The notes under the pieces are model-generated. The model worked only from the letters and a program-made list of their open reading frames with translations, had not been told where the DNA came from and searched no databases. From assembly GCA_035944555.1 (NCBI GenBank), contig DASZAY010000009.1, positions 372,001 through 436,000 of the forward strand: a DNA stretch of 64,000 nt, written 5' to 3'. Origin of the DNA: CADCWK01 sp035944555. GTDB lineage: Bacteria > Chloroflexota > Chloroflexia > Thermomicrobiales > UBA6265. Every line of letters starts with the position of its first letter. Within the stretch, counting starts at the first letter, position 1. Shown here piece after piece: positions 17,512 through 26,555 of this stretch. Both the position numbers and the translations under genes were made by a program.

Positions 17512-18846
17512 TCAGGAGGAAAGCGCCTTTGGCGTCTCCTCCCGGCGTCCGGTCCGCACGATCAGCGTTACCACGACGACGATGACCAGCGGCGCGACGA
17601 GGAAGACGACGGGCGTGCCGTACCGCTGCGCCACCGCACCGGCCACCAGCGTGCCCCCTACCCCGATCCCGTTCTGGACCAGCGTCTGCATCCCGAAGGC
17701 GCCTCCCTGCTGGCCATAGTCGACCTGCCGGTTGATGAATGCCTGCGCCGCGGTCGTCGCCGCAGACGCCCCGAACTTGACGAGGATCGCCACGAGACCG
17801 GCCGCGAGGACCGCATCGCTGAGATGCAGTCCAAACCTGTTGAACGCTCCCAGCGGGTTATAGGGAGCGAGTGCGCCGTCGATCCGGTTGATCACGCCAA
17901 GCAGGATGAGTCCGACCGACATGCAGACGACCGAGAGGCCAATCAGCCAGCGCTCACCGGGCCACCGGACGAGCAGCGGGCTGAGGATCACCGCAGCGAT
18001 CACGCCGACCAGACCAGGCGCGAAGACGTAGATCGCGTTGGCCGGATCGGTATTGAGTTCGTCGCGGACGTAGACCGGTTGCAGGGACTCGAAGATGTCG
18101 TTGAGCACGGCGACGATCGCGCCGGAGACGATCACTGTCGCCAGTGCCGGATTGGCGACCAGCCACCGCCCGGCACCCAGGATCGACAGGCGTTCCCGCT
18201 CCTCGCCGTCCGCGTCCCTGGCGTCCGTCTCCCGTTCGGAGGGAAGCCGCAGGGTCCGGATGGCGGCGAGCAGCAGGATCACCCCGACCAGGTAGAGCAG
18301 CCACCGGATATCGACGAGCTTGATCAGCGTCGGCGCGAGGATCGCCGTCCCGACGCCGCTTCCCACGCCCCCGGCCATCGCCAGCAGCGTGATCGCCGTT
18401 CCGACCTCGGTCGCCGATGCCACCAGGACCACCGCAGCCTTCACCGCGGGGGAGACGACCTGGGTCAGGATCCGGACCGAGAAGACGAGGACGAGCAGGG
18501 ACACGAACGAGACCCCGAACTGCAGCGGGATCACGATGCACAGCGCGGCTTGCGCGAGGTAGGCGAGCGCCAGCGCGACCCGCCGGGACACGGAATCCGC
18601 GATGATCCCGCCGCGGAGCCCGAAGATCAGCGCCGCGATCGCACCGGCCGTACTGACGAGGGTGATCTCGATCTGCTCGGCGCCCTCGCGGGCCAGGTGC
18701 ACCATCGCGCCGTAGGTCAGCGTCGCCATCCCCAGTTCAGATAGCAGGCGTGAGACGAGCAGGACCTGGACACGCGGCGACAGCAGGGTGATGGGGACAA
18801 GCCAGTGCCACCATCGCTGTCGCTGGACCGATTCCGTTTCCGCCAC
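17512..18846 (-). CDS. MFS transporter
   Basis: Polytopic protein of 444 aa with about twelve hydrophobic segments in two bundles separated by a charged loop (RLPSERETDARDADGEERER, about residue 200). Overall pattern matches DHA/EntS-like major facilitator exporters. It is immediately upstream of an iron-siderophore importer on the same strand, so a siderophore or multidrug efflux role is possible, but that is inference from position. The GTG start at 18846 is preceded by GAGGAGAGGGGGG; an in-frame start at 18951 would add an unlikely Arg-rich tail. Confidence 0.88.
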   Translation of the reverse strand: MAETESVQRQRWWHWLVPITLLSPRVQVLLVSRLLSELGMATLTYGAMVHLAREGAEQIEITLVSTAGAIAALIFGLRGGIIADSVSRRVALALAYLAQAALCIVIPLQFGVSFVSLLVLVFSVRILTQVVSPAVKAAVVLVASATEVGTAITLLAMAGGVGSGVGTAILAPTLIKLVDIRWLLYLVGVILLLAAIRTLRLPSERETDARDADGEERERLSILGAGRWLVANPALATVIVSGAIVAVLNDIFESLQPVYVRDELNTDPANAIYVFAPGLVGVIAAVILSPLLVRWPGERWLIGLSVVCMSVGLILLGVINRIDGALAPYNPLGAFNRFGLHLSDAVLAAGLVAILVKFGASAATTAAQAFINRQVDYGQQGGAFGMQTLVQNGIGVGGTLVAGAVAQRYGTPVVFLVAPLVIVVVVTLIVRTGRREETPKALSS

Positions 18847-18970
18847 GGACCCCCCTCTCCTCGGACGGTTCACCGAGCCAGTTGAGCCGAATGCCGGAGC
18901 CGACGCATAACCGGCGGAACGAGCCGTGTGGCCCCCCCTGCGCCGGGTCAATTACACTCAACCCGTACGA

Positions 18971-19042
18971 GGGCCTGTAGCTCAGCGGTAGAGCACGGGG
19001 CTCATAACCCCAGGGTCGCAGGTTCGAACCCTGCCGGGCCCA
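18971..19042 (+). tRNA. tRNA-Met (CAT), elongator-type
   Basis: Acceptor GGGCCTG / CGGGCCC is fully paired, so the initiator-type mismatch at 1:72 is absent. Anticodon stem GGGG / CCCC with loop CTCATAA giving CAT. The 3' CCA is not encoded (CCC follows). A tRNA-Ile with modified CAT cannot be excluded by eye. Confidence 0.9.
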
Positions 19043-19131
19043 CCCATCAGCCGGCATGTTCCGGCAACTGCCGCGAGCAACGGCGAGCCGGGCGGTCCTG
19101 GTTCGCCCGCGGTGACGAAAGGACGCTTCCC

Positions 19132-19599
19132 ATCAGCGATCAGATCAAGTCCAACGACCAGCCCGGTGGGCTCAAGCAGGATTATCTCGAGCCGACCCCG
19201 CGGGCCGCGGGCGACGACGATCAGCCCGATCACCTCGGGTCCATCGAGGGCCTCGACGAGAGCCGGGCGCTGGCCCTGCGCGTCGCGGATATCATCGCCG
19301 AGACGCCGGCGTCGAACACGCTGGTTCTCGACATCCATCAGCTCACGCCATGGGCTGACTTCTTCGTGATCTGCTCCGGTGACAACGAGCGCCAGCTCCG
19401 GGCTATCACGCGGGACATCCTGGACGGGCTGGAGGACGATGGCCTGCGGCCGAGCCGGACGGAGGGCAACGAGCTCTCGGGCTGGACGCTTTTGGACTTC
19501 GGGGATGTCGTGGTCCATGTCTTCGACGCCGAGCAGCGCGCCTTCTACCGGCTGGAGGAGCGCTGGGCTGGTGGTACGACCGTCCTGGCGATCGAGTAG
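19132..19599 (+). CDS. rsfS: Ribosomal silencing factor RsfS
   Basis: Binds ribosomal protein uL14 on the large subunit and blocks subunit joining under starvation. The family core is clear: ALALRVADIIAETPASNTLV, LDIHQLTPWADFFVICSGDN, RQLRAITRDI, then SGWTLLDFGDVVVHVFD and RAFYRLEERW. The frame contains no ATG, GTG or TTG between the tRNA-Met and the conserved core. A GAAAGGA ribosome site at 19117-19123 sits eight bases before ATC 19132, so I place the start at this ATC. The only ATG in the open frame (18928) would run through the tRNA gene. About 35 acidic residues precede the core. A small membrane-protein gene follows. Confidence 0.88.
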   Translation: MSDQIKSNDQPGGLKQDYLEPTPRAAGDDDQPDHLGSIEGLDESRALALRVADIIAETPASNTLVLDIHQLTPWADFFVICSGDNERQLRAITRDILDGLEDDGLRPSRTEGNELSGWTLLDFGDVVVHVFDAEQRAFYRLEERWAGGTTVLAIE

Positions 19600-19660
19600 G
19601 CACCCGAGCTACCCCACCTAGCCCGCCGCGCCGCGGCGCACACAGGAGTGAAACGCGAGC

Positions 19661-19906
19661 ATGGCAGGCTTCCGTGGCGGGATCGATACGGTTCCGATCG
19701 AACGACTCTCGCCCAGTGCGAACCGTGACACCTCGCGGCCCGTCGTGCCGTTTCTGCTCGGGGCCCTGCTCGGCGGCGTGGCAGGCACGGTGCTCGGTTC
19801 ACTCGTGACCGGCCTGCTCGGCGACGCCATCGCGAGCCTGTTCCGTAGCGTGTCGCGCCGGCCGAACAAGCGGCAACAACCGCCATTCGACCTGCTGCTC
19901 CAGTAA
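19661..19906 (+). CDS. Small glycine-rich membrane protein, 81 aa
   Basis: Function not recognised. One strongly hydrophobic stretch, about residues 29-58, with regularly spaced Gly (LLGALLGGVAGTVLGSL) suggests a glycine-zipper transmembrane hairpin or one long helix. It is flanked by a polar N-terminus and a basic C-terminus (RSVSRRPNKRQQ), giving a cytoplasmic C-tail by the positive-inside rule. ATG 19661 has AGGAG 11 bases upstream. It is 61 bp downstream of rsfS and is closed by a terminator, so it ends that transcript. Confidence 0.7.
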   Translation: MAGFRGGIDTVPIERLSPSANRDTSRPVVPFLLGALLGGVAGTVLGSLVTGLLGDAIASLFRSVSRRPNKRQQPPFDLLLQ

Positions 19907-19920
19907 TCCAAGGAACATGT

Positions 19921-19954
19921 CGCCCCCGTCCGGAGTCTACCGAGGACGGGGGCG
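19921..19954 (+). terminator. Terminator after the rsfS unit
   Basis: An 11-bp perfect stem CGCCCCCGTCC / GGACGGGGGCG with a 12-base loop, followed by AATTGCGTT; the T-tract is weak. Confidence 0.6.
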
Positions 19955-20007
19955 AATTGCGTTCGGTCGACAGACAGGTTCGGTAACCGCACCAGGGAGA
20001 AGAAACG

Positions 20008-21003
20008 ATGCGGGTCCTCGTTACCGGCGCCGCCGGCTATATCGGTAGCGTCGCCGTCGAGAAGCTGTGCGACGCCGGCCATGACGTCGTCGCGGCGGAC
20101 AGCCTGTGGCGGGGGCACCGCCTGGCGGTGGACCCGCGCTCGGCCTTCCGGCAGGTCGACCTCCTTGACCGCTCCGGCGTCCACGATTTGATCGCCGCCA
20201 ACCGGCCCGACGCCGTCCTGAACTTCGCCGCCGCGACGCTGGTTGGCGAATCAGTCGACAAGCCCGGCGAGTACATGCATGCCAACGTCGTCGGCGGCAT
20301 GAACCTGCTGGCCGCCATGCAGGCGCACGGCGTTCGCAGCCTCGTCTTCTCGTCGACCGCCGCAATCTATGGCGAGCCGGACGTGGTCCCGATCCCGGAG
20401 GACGCTTCTGTCGCGCCGATCAATCCGTACGGGCTCTCGAAACTCGTCGTCGAGCAGATGCTGCCCTGGCACGCCCAGCGGTGGGGCCTGCGCTATGCCA
20501 GTCTGCGCTACTTCAACGTCGGCGGCGCCACGGCGGTTCACGGCGAGGATCATGACCCGGAGACGCACCTGATCCCGATGATCCTGTTCGCGGTCATGGG
20601 CAAGCGGCCGACGTTCCGGCTGTTCGGGACCGACTACCCCACGCCCGACGGCACCTGCATCCGGGACTATGTCCACGTCGAGGATCTGATCGACGCCCAC
20701 CTGCTTGCGCTCGCCAAGCTGGAGGCCGGTGGTGAGGCACTTGGCGCCTACAACCTTGGCAGCCGAGACGGCTTCTCGGTCCGGCAGGTCATCGAGGCGG
20801 TCGAACGGGTGACGGGACAGAAGGTGCCGGTCGAGGAGAACCCGCGACGGGCGGGCGACCCGGCGGCCCTGATCGCCGACAGCACGCGGGCGCGCACCGA
20901 TCTGGGGTGGACGCCGACCCGTTCCACCCTGGATCAAATGGTCGCGAGCGCCTGGGAGTGGTTCAAGGCACACCCTGAAGGCTACGCCTCGATCACGACC
21001 TGA
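20008..21003 (+). CDS. galE: UDP-glucose 4-epimerase
   Basis: Interconverts UDP-glucose and UDP-galactose with tightly bound NAD, supplying galactose units for cell-surface polymers. The extended-SDR layout is intact: TGAAGYIGS Rossmann motif at the N-terminus, FSSTAAIYGEP, the catalytic NPYGLSK (YxxxK), RYFNVGGA, RDYVHVEDLIDAH, and YNLGSRDGFSV. The 331-aa length is typical. GGGAGAAG precedes the ATG. It is a single-gene unit between two terminators. Related nucleotide-sugar 4-epimerases cannot be excluded. Confidence 0.94.
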   Translation: MRVLVTGAAGYIGSVAVEKLCDAGHDVVAADSLWRGHRLAVDPRSAFRQVDLLDRSGVHDLIAANRPDAVLNFAAATLVGESVDKPGEYMHANVVGGMNLLAAMQAHGVRSLVFSSTAAIYGEPDVVPIPEDASVAPINPYGLSKLVVEQMLPWHAQRWGLRYASLRYFNVGGATAVHGEDHDPETHLIPMILFAVMGKRPTFRLFGTDYPTPDGTCIRDYVHVEDLIDAHLLALAKLEAGGEALGAYNLGSRDGFSVRQVIEAVERVTGQKVPVEENPRRAGDPAALIADSTRARTDLGWTPTRSTLDQMVASAWEWFKAHPEGYASITT

Positions 21004-21027
21004 TCGACGGATCGTCCCGATGGCGAC

Positions 21028-21072
21028 GAAGCCCCCGGTCCGCGTCAATGCGGATCGGGGGCTTCATCTTTG
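21028..21072. terminator. Bidirectional terminator between galE and plsY
   Basis: A near-perfect 16-bp inverted repeat (GAAGCCCCCGGTCCGC / GCGGATCGGGGGCTTC) between convergent genes, with T-rich sequence (ATCTTT) on the plus side. Confidence 0.75.
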
Positions 21073-21099
21073 CTGAGTTCAGGAGCGCGGGAACCTTCG

Positions 21100-21762
21100 T
21101 CAGGCTGACGCCGATGCCGGTGTGGCGGGAGCGGACGAGGTCGTCGCGGCACGCTCACCGAAGCGATTCTCCGTGCCACGCCTAAGCCGGTCGATATTGC
21201 CGCGGTGCTTGAGGATGATGATCACCCCGATGATCGCGGTCGCCAGCACGACCCACCAGCTCAGCAGGTCGAAGAATGCGAGTCCCAGGAAGACGAAGGG
21301 TACGACTACGGCAAGCGTGATCGAGGCGAGGGAGACGTAGCGGGTCGTCGCGACGATGAGCAGCATGATGGGGATACCGATCAGCGCCCAGGGCGTCAGG
21401 GCGACGACGGCGGCCCCACCAGTCGCCACGCCCTTGCCGCCGGTCCCCTTCAGGAAGACCGACCAGCAGTGCCCGACCGTCGCGGCCACGGCGGCGAATG
21501 CGACCGACCACATCGGCAGATCGAGCCAGTAGCCAACTGCGACGGGCAGCGCCCCCTTGAGCAGATCGAGTACGAGGACCGGGATGGCGACCTTGCGCCC
21601 ATAGACCCGGAGGGCATTGGTGGTACCGATCGAACCGCTGCCGTGGCCGCGCAGGTCCACGCCCGTCAGGAGTCTCCCGATCACCACGCCCCACGGGATA
21701 GCCCCGAGGAGGTAGGCGACCAAGAGGAGCGCAAGGCCGCCAATGACAGAACCTTCGAGCAT
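21100..21762 (-). CDS. plsY: Acyl-phosphate:glycerol-3-phosphate acyltransferase PlsY
   Basis: Membrane enzyme that starts phospholipid synthesis by acylating glycerol-3-phosphate from acyl-phosphate. Family motifs are visible in order: AYLLGAIPWGVVIGRL, the Gly-rich GHGSGSIGTTNALRVYG, GHCWSVFLKGTGGKGVAT, and ILKHRGNIDRLRRGTENRFG. The 220 aa include about five transmembrane helices. The last 20 residues are a Ser/Ala/Thr/Pro tail (TSSAPATPASASA) not needed in the family. It follows der by 66 bp in the same orientation, probably one operon. Confidence 0.95.
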   Translation of the reverse strand: MLEGSVIGGLALLLVAYLLGAIPWGVVIGRLLTGVDLRGHGSGSIGTTNALRVYGRKVAIPVLVLDLLKGALPVAVGYWLDLPMWSVAFAAVAATVGHCWSVFLKGTGGKGVATGGAAVVALTPWALIGIPIMLLIVATTRYVSLASITLAVVVPFVFLGLAFFDLLSWWVVLATAIIGVIIILKHRGNIDRLRRGTENRFGERAATTSSAPATPASASA

Positions 21763-21828
21763 GGACGCCTCCCGCAGGGATACCTGGCGCTCGCTGTATC
21801 CCGTCCGCGCCGATCCAGGTCCTGACTG

Positions 21829-23166
21829 CTAGATATTCTCGTGGCGGCTCCGGAAGCTCATCCGGATCGGCGTGCCGCTGAAGCCGAAGTGCTCTCGGAG
21901 CGTGTTCTCGAGATAGCGGCGGTAACTGAAGTGGATCTGGGTGGGATCGTTGACGAAGAACACGAACATCGGCGGAGAGACGTCGGCCTGCGTGGCGTAG
22001 AAGAACTTCACCCACTTGCCGGGCTTGCTGGCAGGCGGGTGGGCCTGGACAGCTTCCTGCAGCAACCGGTTGAGCGTCGCCGTTGGCACACGACGATCTC
22101 GCTCCTCCATAACCAGCAACGCCGCCTCCAGCGCCTGCTGGACCCGCAGACCCAGCTTGGCCGAGGTGAAGACGAGCGGCGCGTACGGCATGAAGTCCAG
22201 CGCTTCCTTCGCCTTTGCGCGGTACTCATCCATCGTCGAGGCATCCTTCTCGACGAGGTCCCACTTGTTGACGACGACGACGAGGCCCTTCTTCTGCTCC
22301 TCGACATAGCCGGCAATATGGAGATCCTGCGCGGTGAACCCCTCGACGGCGTCGATGACGAACAGGACCAGGTCGGCCCGGTCAATCGCCTTCATCGACC
22401 GGATCACGCTGAAGCGCTCGATCCCCTGCTCGATCCGGCCGCGACGCCGGATCCCGGCCGTGTCGATCAGCGTGATCGGATTGCCGGCCCAGACGATCTC
22501 GGTGTCGACGCTGTCCCGGGTCGTACCCGGCACGTCGGACACGATGGCGCGCTCCTGACCGAGCAGGGCGTTGAGCAACCGGCTCTTGCCAACGTTGGGC
22601 CGTCCGACGATCGCGATGCGCGGTCCAGTCGTCTCCGGTTCGTCCTCGCCATCCGGCAGCGCCTCCACGACGCGGTCGAGCAGGTCGCCAGTGCCCGAGC
22701 CGTGGTAGGCGGAGATGATGTACGGCTCGCCGAAGCCGAGCTCGTAGAACTCGACCGCGTCGGCCTTGCGCTCGGCGCTGTCCGCCTTGTTGGCGACGAG
22801 GATCGTTGGCTTGTGACTACGGCGTAGAACATCGACAACCTCATAGTCGCCGCTGTTGATCCCGGACTTGGCGTCGACCATGAACAGGATGACGTCGGCC
22901 TCATCGATGGCGCTGTTCGCCTGGGCACGGGTATCCCGGGCGATCCCGGTCAGGGATTCGCCGTCGATCTCCTCTTCCTCCTGGAGCCCGCCCGTGTCGA
23001 CGACGGTGAACTCCACGCCCTGCCACTCGACGGTCCCGTAGAGCCGGTCCCGAGTGGTGCCTGGAAGGTCTTCGACGATCGCGCGTCGTTCCCCGATCAG
23101 ACGGTTGAAGAGAGTCGACTTGCCCACATTCGGGCGGCCAACGATGGCGACAATCGGCTTGCTCAC
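21829..23166 (-). CDS. der: Ribosome biogenesis GTPase Der (EngA)
   Basis: Essential tandem-domain GTPase for 50S subunit maturation. Two G domains are complete: GRPNVGKST, DTGG and NKAD in the first; GRPNVGKSR, DTAG and NKWD in the second, followed by the KH-like C-terminal domain (PPMFVFFVNDPTQIHFSYRRYLEN). The 445 aa from GTG 23166 match the usual length; CAGGA lies just upstream. Longer in-frame starts (up to 23355) would add a Pro/Arg-rich low-complexity tail that I consider untranslated. plsY is next on the same strand. Confidence 0.95.
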   Translation of the reverse strand: MSKPIVAIVGRPNVGKSTLFNRLIGERRAIVEDLPGTTRDRLYGTVEWQGVEFTVVDTGGLQEEEEIDGESLTGIARDTRAQANSAIDEADVILFMVDAKSGINSGDYEVVDVLRRSHKPTILVANKADSAERKADAVEFYELGFGEPYIISAYHGSGTGDLLDRVVEALPDGEDEPETTGPRIAIVGRPNVGKSRLLNALLGQERAIVSDVPGTTRDSVDTEIVWAGNPITLIDTAGIRRRGRIEQGIERFSVIRSMKAIDRADLVLFVIDAVEGFTAQDLHIAGYVEEQKKGLVVVVNKWDLVEKDASTMDEYRAKAKEALDFMPYAPLVFTSAKLGLRVQQALEAALLVMEERDRRVPTATLNRLLQEAVQAHPPASKPGKWVKFFYATQADVSPPMFVFFVNDPTQIHFSYRRYLENTLREHFGFSGTPIRMSFRSRHENI

Positions 23167-23357
23167 CGGATCCTGGTTCCCCACACTGGTCACGGACGGC
23201 CGGTGCCTGCCGGGATGAACGTACCCGGCGGTCGCTGCCGGCATCCGGGCGACGCGCGGGACTGGTGGTCTGCCGCACGCCGGACCGGTGCTACCGGAGG
23301 GCCTGATCTTCGCGTTTTGGCCTACGGCCATGTGCTGCCGGAGTATACCCGACACGG

Positions 23358-23400
23358 CCGAACCGACCGGCCGGCCAGCAGGACCGGCCGGTCGGTTCGG
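23358..23400 (-). terminator. Strong hairpin downstream of gcvPA
   Basis: A 17-bp perfect inverted repeat (CCGAACCGACCGGCCGG and its complement) with a 9-base loop lies 6 bp after the gcvPA stop. No T-tract follows on the minus strand, so it may act as a 3' stabiliser or Rho-assisted terminator. Confidence 0.65.
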
Positions 23401-23405
23401 AACGG

Positions 23406-24749
23406 CTACTCCGCCGACAGCGCCTCGATCAGCGCGTCGACGCTCGCCCGGCCGTTGAGTTCCGTGGCGCAGAGCAGCATGTGCCGGTCCAGCTCGGGCC
23501 GGACCTCGGCGAGGTCGTAGCCACCGATGATCCCGCGCTTCGCCAGGCGCGCGTTGATCGCGGCGACCGGCTCCGGCGTCCGGACCGCGAACTCGTGGAA
23601 GAATGGACCATCGAGTGCCATCTCCCAGCCCGGCAGGGTCTGGATCCGCTCGGCCAGATAATGGGCGTTCTGGTACGAACGGTTGGCGACTTCGCGGAAG
23701 CCCTCCGGTCCGAGCGAGCTCATGTAGACCGTGGCGGCGGTCGCCATCAGCCCCTGGTTGGTGCAGATGTTGCTCGTCGCCTTGTCGCGCCGGATATGTT
23801 GCTCACGCGTCTGCAACGTCAGCACGAATCCGCGCTTGCCCTGCGAGTCGATCGTCATCCCGGCGAGCCGACCCGGCATTCGGCGGACGAACTCCTTCTT
23901 CGCCGCCAGCAGACCGACGAACGGGCCCCCGTACGACGGCGGAACGCCCAGCGGCTGGCCCTCGGCGGTGACCACGTCGGCGCCCAGGTGACCCGGCGGG
24001 GTCAGCAGCCCGAGCGGCACCGGCGAGGTCGAGACGACCAGGCGCCCACCCGCCTCGTGCGTCGCGTCGGCGATCGACTTGACGTCCTCGATGCCGCCGA
24101 AGAAGTTCGGGTACTGCATGACGACGACGGCCAGGTCCTCGCCGAGGTGCGGCTGGAAGACCTCCAGCCCCTCGACCAGGCCCTGGGTCGGCACCGGGAG
24201 GTCGACGAAGTCGACGTCCACACCGGAGAGATACGTCTCTAGGACGTCCCGGTAGGCCGGATGGATCGTCCCGGAGACGATGACCTTGCGACGCTTCCGT
24301 GCCCCACTGAGTGCGACGAGAACGCCCTCGGCCAGCGCCGTCGCGCCGTCGTAGATCGACGCGTTGGCGACTTCGAGACCCAGCAGGGACGCGACCATGC
24401 TCTGGAACTCGTAGATGACCTGCATCGTGCCCTGGGCGACTTCGGGCTGATATGGGGTGTAGGCGGTGTAGAACTCGCCCCGCCGGAGGATCTGGTCGAC
24501 CGTCGCCGGGATGAAGTGGTGGTAGGCACCTGCCCCGAGGAACGTCTTGCCGGAGCGTGGCGCCATGTTGCCGTCGGCGAGTTCGCCGAGGCGGTCGGTC
24601 GCCTCCATCTCCGTGAGTTGCGGCGGCAGGTCCAAATCCGGGAAGCGGACCGACTCACTGACCGGCGCGAAGAGATCCTTGACCGCGTCGACGCCGATCG
24701 CGTCCAGCATGCGGCGGCGATCAGCGTCCGTGTGCGGATTGAAGACCAT
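23406..24749 (-). CDS. gcvPA: Glycine dehydrogenase (decarboxylating) subunit 1
   Basis: N-terminal half of the split P-protein of the glycine cleavage system, which decarboxylates glycine and passes aminomethyl to lipoyl-GcvH. The 447 aa match the two-subunit type. Recognisable stretches are FLGAGAYHHFIPATVDQI, AYTPYQPEVAQGTMQVIYEFQ, ASIYDGATALAEG and TSNICTNQGLMA. The pyridoxal-phosphate lysine belongs to the partner subunit GcvPB, which is not in this window. It is last in the cluster gcvT-gcvH-gcvPA, 63 bp after gcvH. Confidence 0.95.
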   Translation of the reverse strand: MVFNPHTDADRRRMLDAIGVDAVKDLFAPVSESVRFPDLDLPPQLTEMEATDRLGELADGNMAPRSGKTFLGAGAYHHFIPATVDQILRRGEFYTAYTPYQPEVAQGTMQVIYEFQSMVASLLGLEVANASIYDGATALAEGVLVALSGARKRRKVIVSGTIHPAYRDVLETYLSGVDVDFVDLPVPTQGLVEGLEVFQPHLGEDLAVVVMQYPNFFGGIEDVKSIADATHEAGGRLVVSTSPVPLGLLTPPGHLGADVVTAEGQPLGVPPSYGGPFVGLLAAKKEFVRRMPGRLAGMTIDSQGKRGFVLTLQTREQHIRRDKATSNICTNQGLMATAATVYMSSLGPEGFREVANRSYQNAHYLAERIQTLPGWEMALDGPFFHEFAVRTPEPVAAINARLAKRGIIGGYDLAEVRPELDRHMLLCATELNGRASVDALIEALSAE

Positions 24750-24812
24750 GGACTAGTTCCTCGGGAATGGGGCGCGTGGACCTACGGGAAAGCACGGGAA
24801 CGGGACGTCGGC

Positions 24813-25202
24813 CTAGACCGCCGACTCCTGCTCGTAGGCGTCGTAAGCGACGCTGTCCATCAGATCCTCGACCTGGGCCGGGTTGGACAGGCGGATCTTC
24901 ACCAGCCACGCCGCGCCATAGGGATCGGAGTTGACGACCTCCGGCGTGTCGAGCAGATCCTCGTTCCGCTCCGTGATCTCGCCGTCCAGGGGTGAGTAGA
25001 TGTCGGAGGCGGCCTTGACGGACTCGACGACCCCAAGCGGCTTGGTCGCTTCGACCTCAGTGCCGGCCTCAGGGAGTTCGAGGTAGGTGATGTCACCAAG
25101 TTCGTTCTGGGCATGATCCGAGACGCCGATCGTGGCGATGTCGCCCTCGACACGGACCCACTCGTGGGTGCGGGTGTAACGCAGGTCAGTCGGTGAAGCC
25201 AT
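24813..25202 (-). CDS. gcvH: Glycine cleavage system H protein
   Basis: Lipoyl carrier shuttling the aminomethyl group between P, T and L proteins. The lipoylation site is Lys63 in GVVESVKAASDIYSP. The flanking THEWVRVEGDIATIGVSDHAQ and GDITYLELPEAG are diagnostic. The 129-aa length is normal. It lies between gcvT (79 bp upstream) and gcvPA, consistent with one transcript. Confidence 0.97.
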   Translation of the reverse strand: MASPTDLRYTRTHEWVRVEGDIATIGVSDHAQNELGDITYLELPEAGTEVEATKPLGVVESVKAASDIYSPLDGEITERNEDLLDTPEVVNSDPYGAAWLVKIRLSNPAQVEDLMDSVAYDAYEQESAV

Positions 25203-25281
25203 GGGATATCAGATCCTCAGGTGGCCGGCGATAGCGGTCGCCGGAGCAACGTCCAGACGATTCGGTACGGGCGAATGGTAC

Positions 25282-26490
25282 CTACTTCTCGCGCTTGTAG
25301 AAGGGCACGGGGATCTGTTCGGCGGCGACGGCCCTGCCCCGGATCACGATCTGCAGGGGCCGGCCCACGCCGGCCACATCCGCATCGACCAGGGCCAGGC
25401 CGATGTTGGCTCCCAGGGTCGGCGAGAAGGCGCCGCTCGTGACGTACCCGACCTCCCGACCGTCGACCTGTACGGGATAGTGCGACCGAGGAGCGCCGGA
25501 CCGCTCGACAAGTTGGAAGCCGACCGTCTTGCGCTTGGCACCCGCTTCCTTGACCGCGGCCATCGCGTCCCGCCCGACGAAGTCACCCTTCCCCAGCTTG
25601 ACGGCCCAGCTCACCCCGGCCTCGTACGGCGAGATGTCCTCGCCCAGTTCCTGGCCGTAGAGCGGCATGCGGGCTTCGAGGCGCAACGTGTCGCGGGCAC
25701 CAAGTCCGATTGGAATGCAGCCGTGTTCCTGTCCGGCGGCGAGCAGTGCAGTCCAGATCGCTTCAGTCTGGTCGATCGGCGGGAACAGCTCGAACCCGTC
25801 CTCACCCGTATATCCGGTGCGTGCCAGCATCAGGGGAACACCGGCGACCGTCGCCGGTCCCCAGCGATAGTTGCCGATCGCGTCCAGATTGGCGTCGGTG
25901 AGCTGCTGGACGATGGCGACGGCGCTCGGTCCCTGGATGGCGATCATCCCGGTCCGGTCGGAAACGTCCTCGACGGTAACGTCGAGGGCGGACGCGACCC
26001 GCTGCGACTGCAGCCAGGCGACGTCACGCTGGGCGTTGGAGGCGTTGACCACGACGTAGTACGGCGCCTCGCCCGCTGGTCCGAACTCGGCAGAGGCTCC
26101 CTCCGGCGCGCGATAAACAAGGATGTCATCGATCGCGGTACCCGCTTCGGTCGGGAGCAGCGAATACTGGGCCTGTCCCGGCTCCAGCTTGCTGGCGTCG
26201 TTGGTGGTGTTGCGCTGGAGGAACTCGAGCGCGTCCGGCCCGGACACGTTGACCTGGCCCATGTGGCCGAGGTCAAATAGTCCGGCCGCCTTGCGGACGG
26301 CGTGGTGCTCGGCCAGCACCCCGGTGCCATACTGGACAGGCATGTCCCACCCAGCGAACGGGACCATCCGGGCGCCCGCCGCGCGGTGGAGATGGGCCAA
26401 TGGCGTCGAACGAAGCGGGCCCCCGTCCTGCTCTGGCTGGGCACCAGCGGCGATCTCGGATGCGGCGGGATGGGTGGCGGACTCGGTCAC
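25282..26490 (-). CDS. gcvT: Aminomethyltransferase (glycine cleavage T protein)
   Basis: Transfers the one-carbon unit from aminomethyl-GcvH to tetrahydrofolate, giving 5,10-methylene-THF and ammonia. Motifs are MVPFAGWDMPVQY, LFDLGHMGQVNVSGPDA, the catalytic Asp region GTAIDDILVYR, RTGYTGEDGFELF and GLGARDTLRLEARMPLYGQEL. The N-terminal 30 residues are a low-complexity extension before the folded domain. The gene begins 65 bp after purF on the same strand with no obvious terminator between, so purine and glycine-cleavage genes may be read together; methylene-THF feeds formyl-THF for purine synthesis. Confidence 0.96.
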   Translation of the reverse strand: MTESATHPAASEIAAGAQPEQDGGPLRSTPLAHLHRAAGARMVPFAGWDMPVQYGTGVLAEHHAVRKAAGLFDLGHMGQVNVSGPDALEFLQRNTTNDASKLEPGQAQYSLLPTEAGTAIDDILVYRAPEGASAEFGPAGEAPYYVVVNASNAQRDVAWLQSQRVASALDVTVEDVSDRTGMIAIQGPSAVAIVQQLTDANLDAIGNYRWGPATVAGVPLMLARTGYTGEDGFELFPPIDQTEAIWTALLAAGQEHGCIPIGLGARDTLRLEARMPLYGQELGEDISPYEAGVSWAVKLGKGDFVGRDAMAAVKEAGAKRKTVGFQLVERSGAPRSHYPVQVDGREVGYVTSGAFSPTLGANIGLALVDADVAGVGRPLQIVIRGRAVAAEQIPVPFYKREK

Positions 26491-26555
26491 AAGGCTCTCC
26501 TGCCTGGCCCGGTCCGCTCATGGCGCGCTCGCGCGGCGGAGGCCGGGCGCGCTGA

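Noticed and set aside
17416..18744. 442-codon plus frame over the MFS gene
   Set aside because: Antisense shadow with Asp/Arg/Gln-rich, low-complexity translation.
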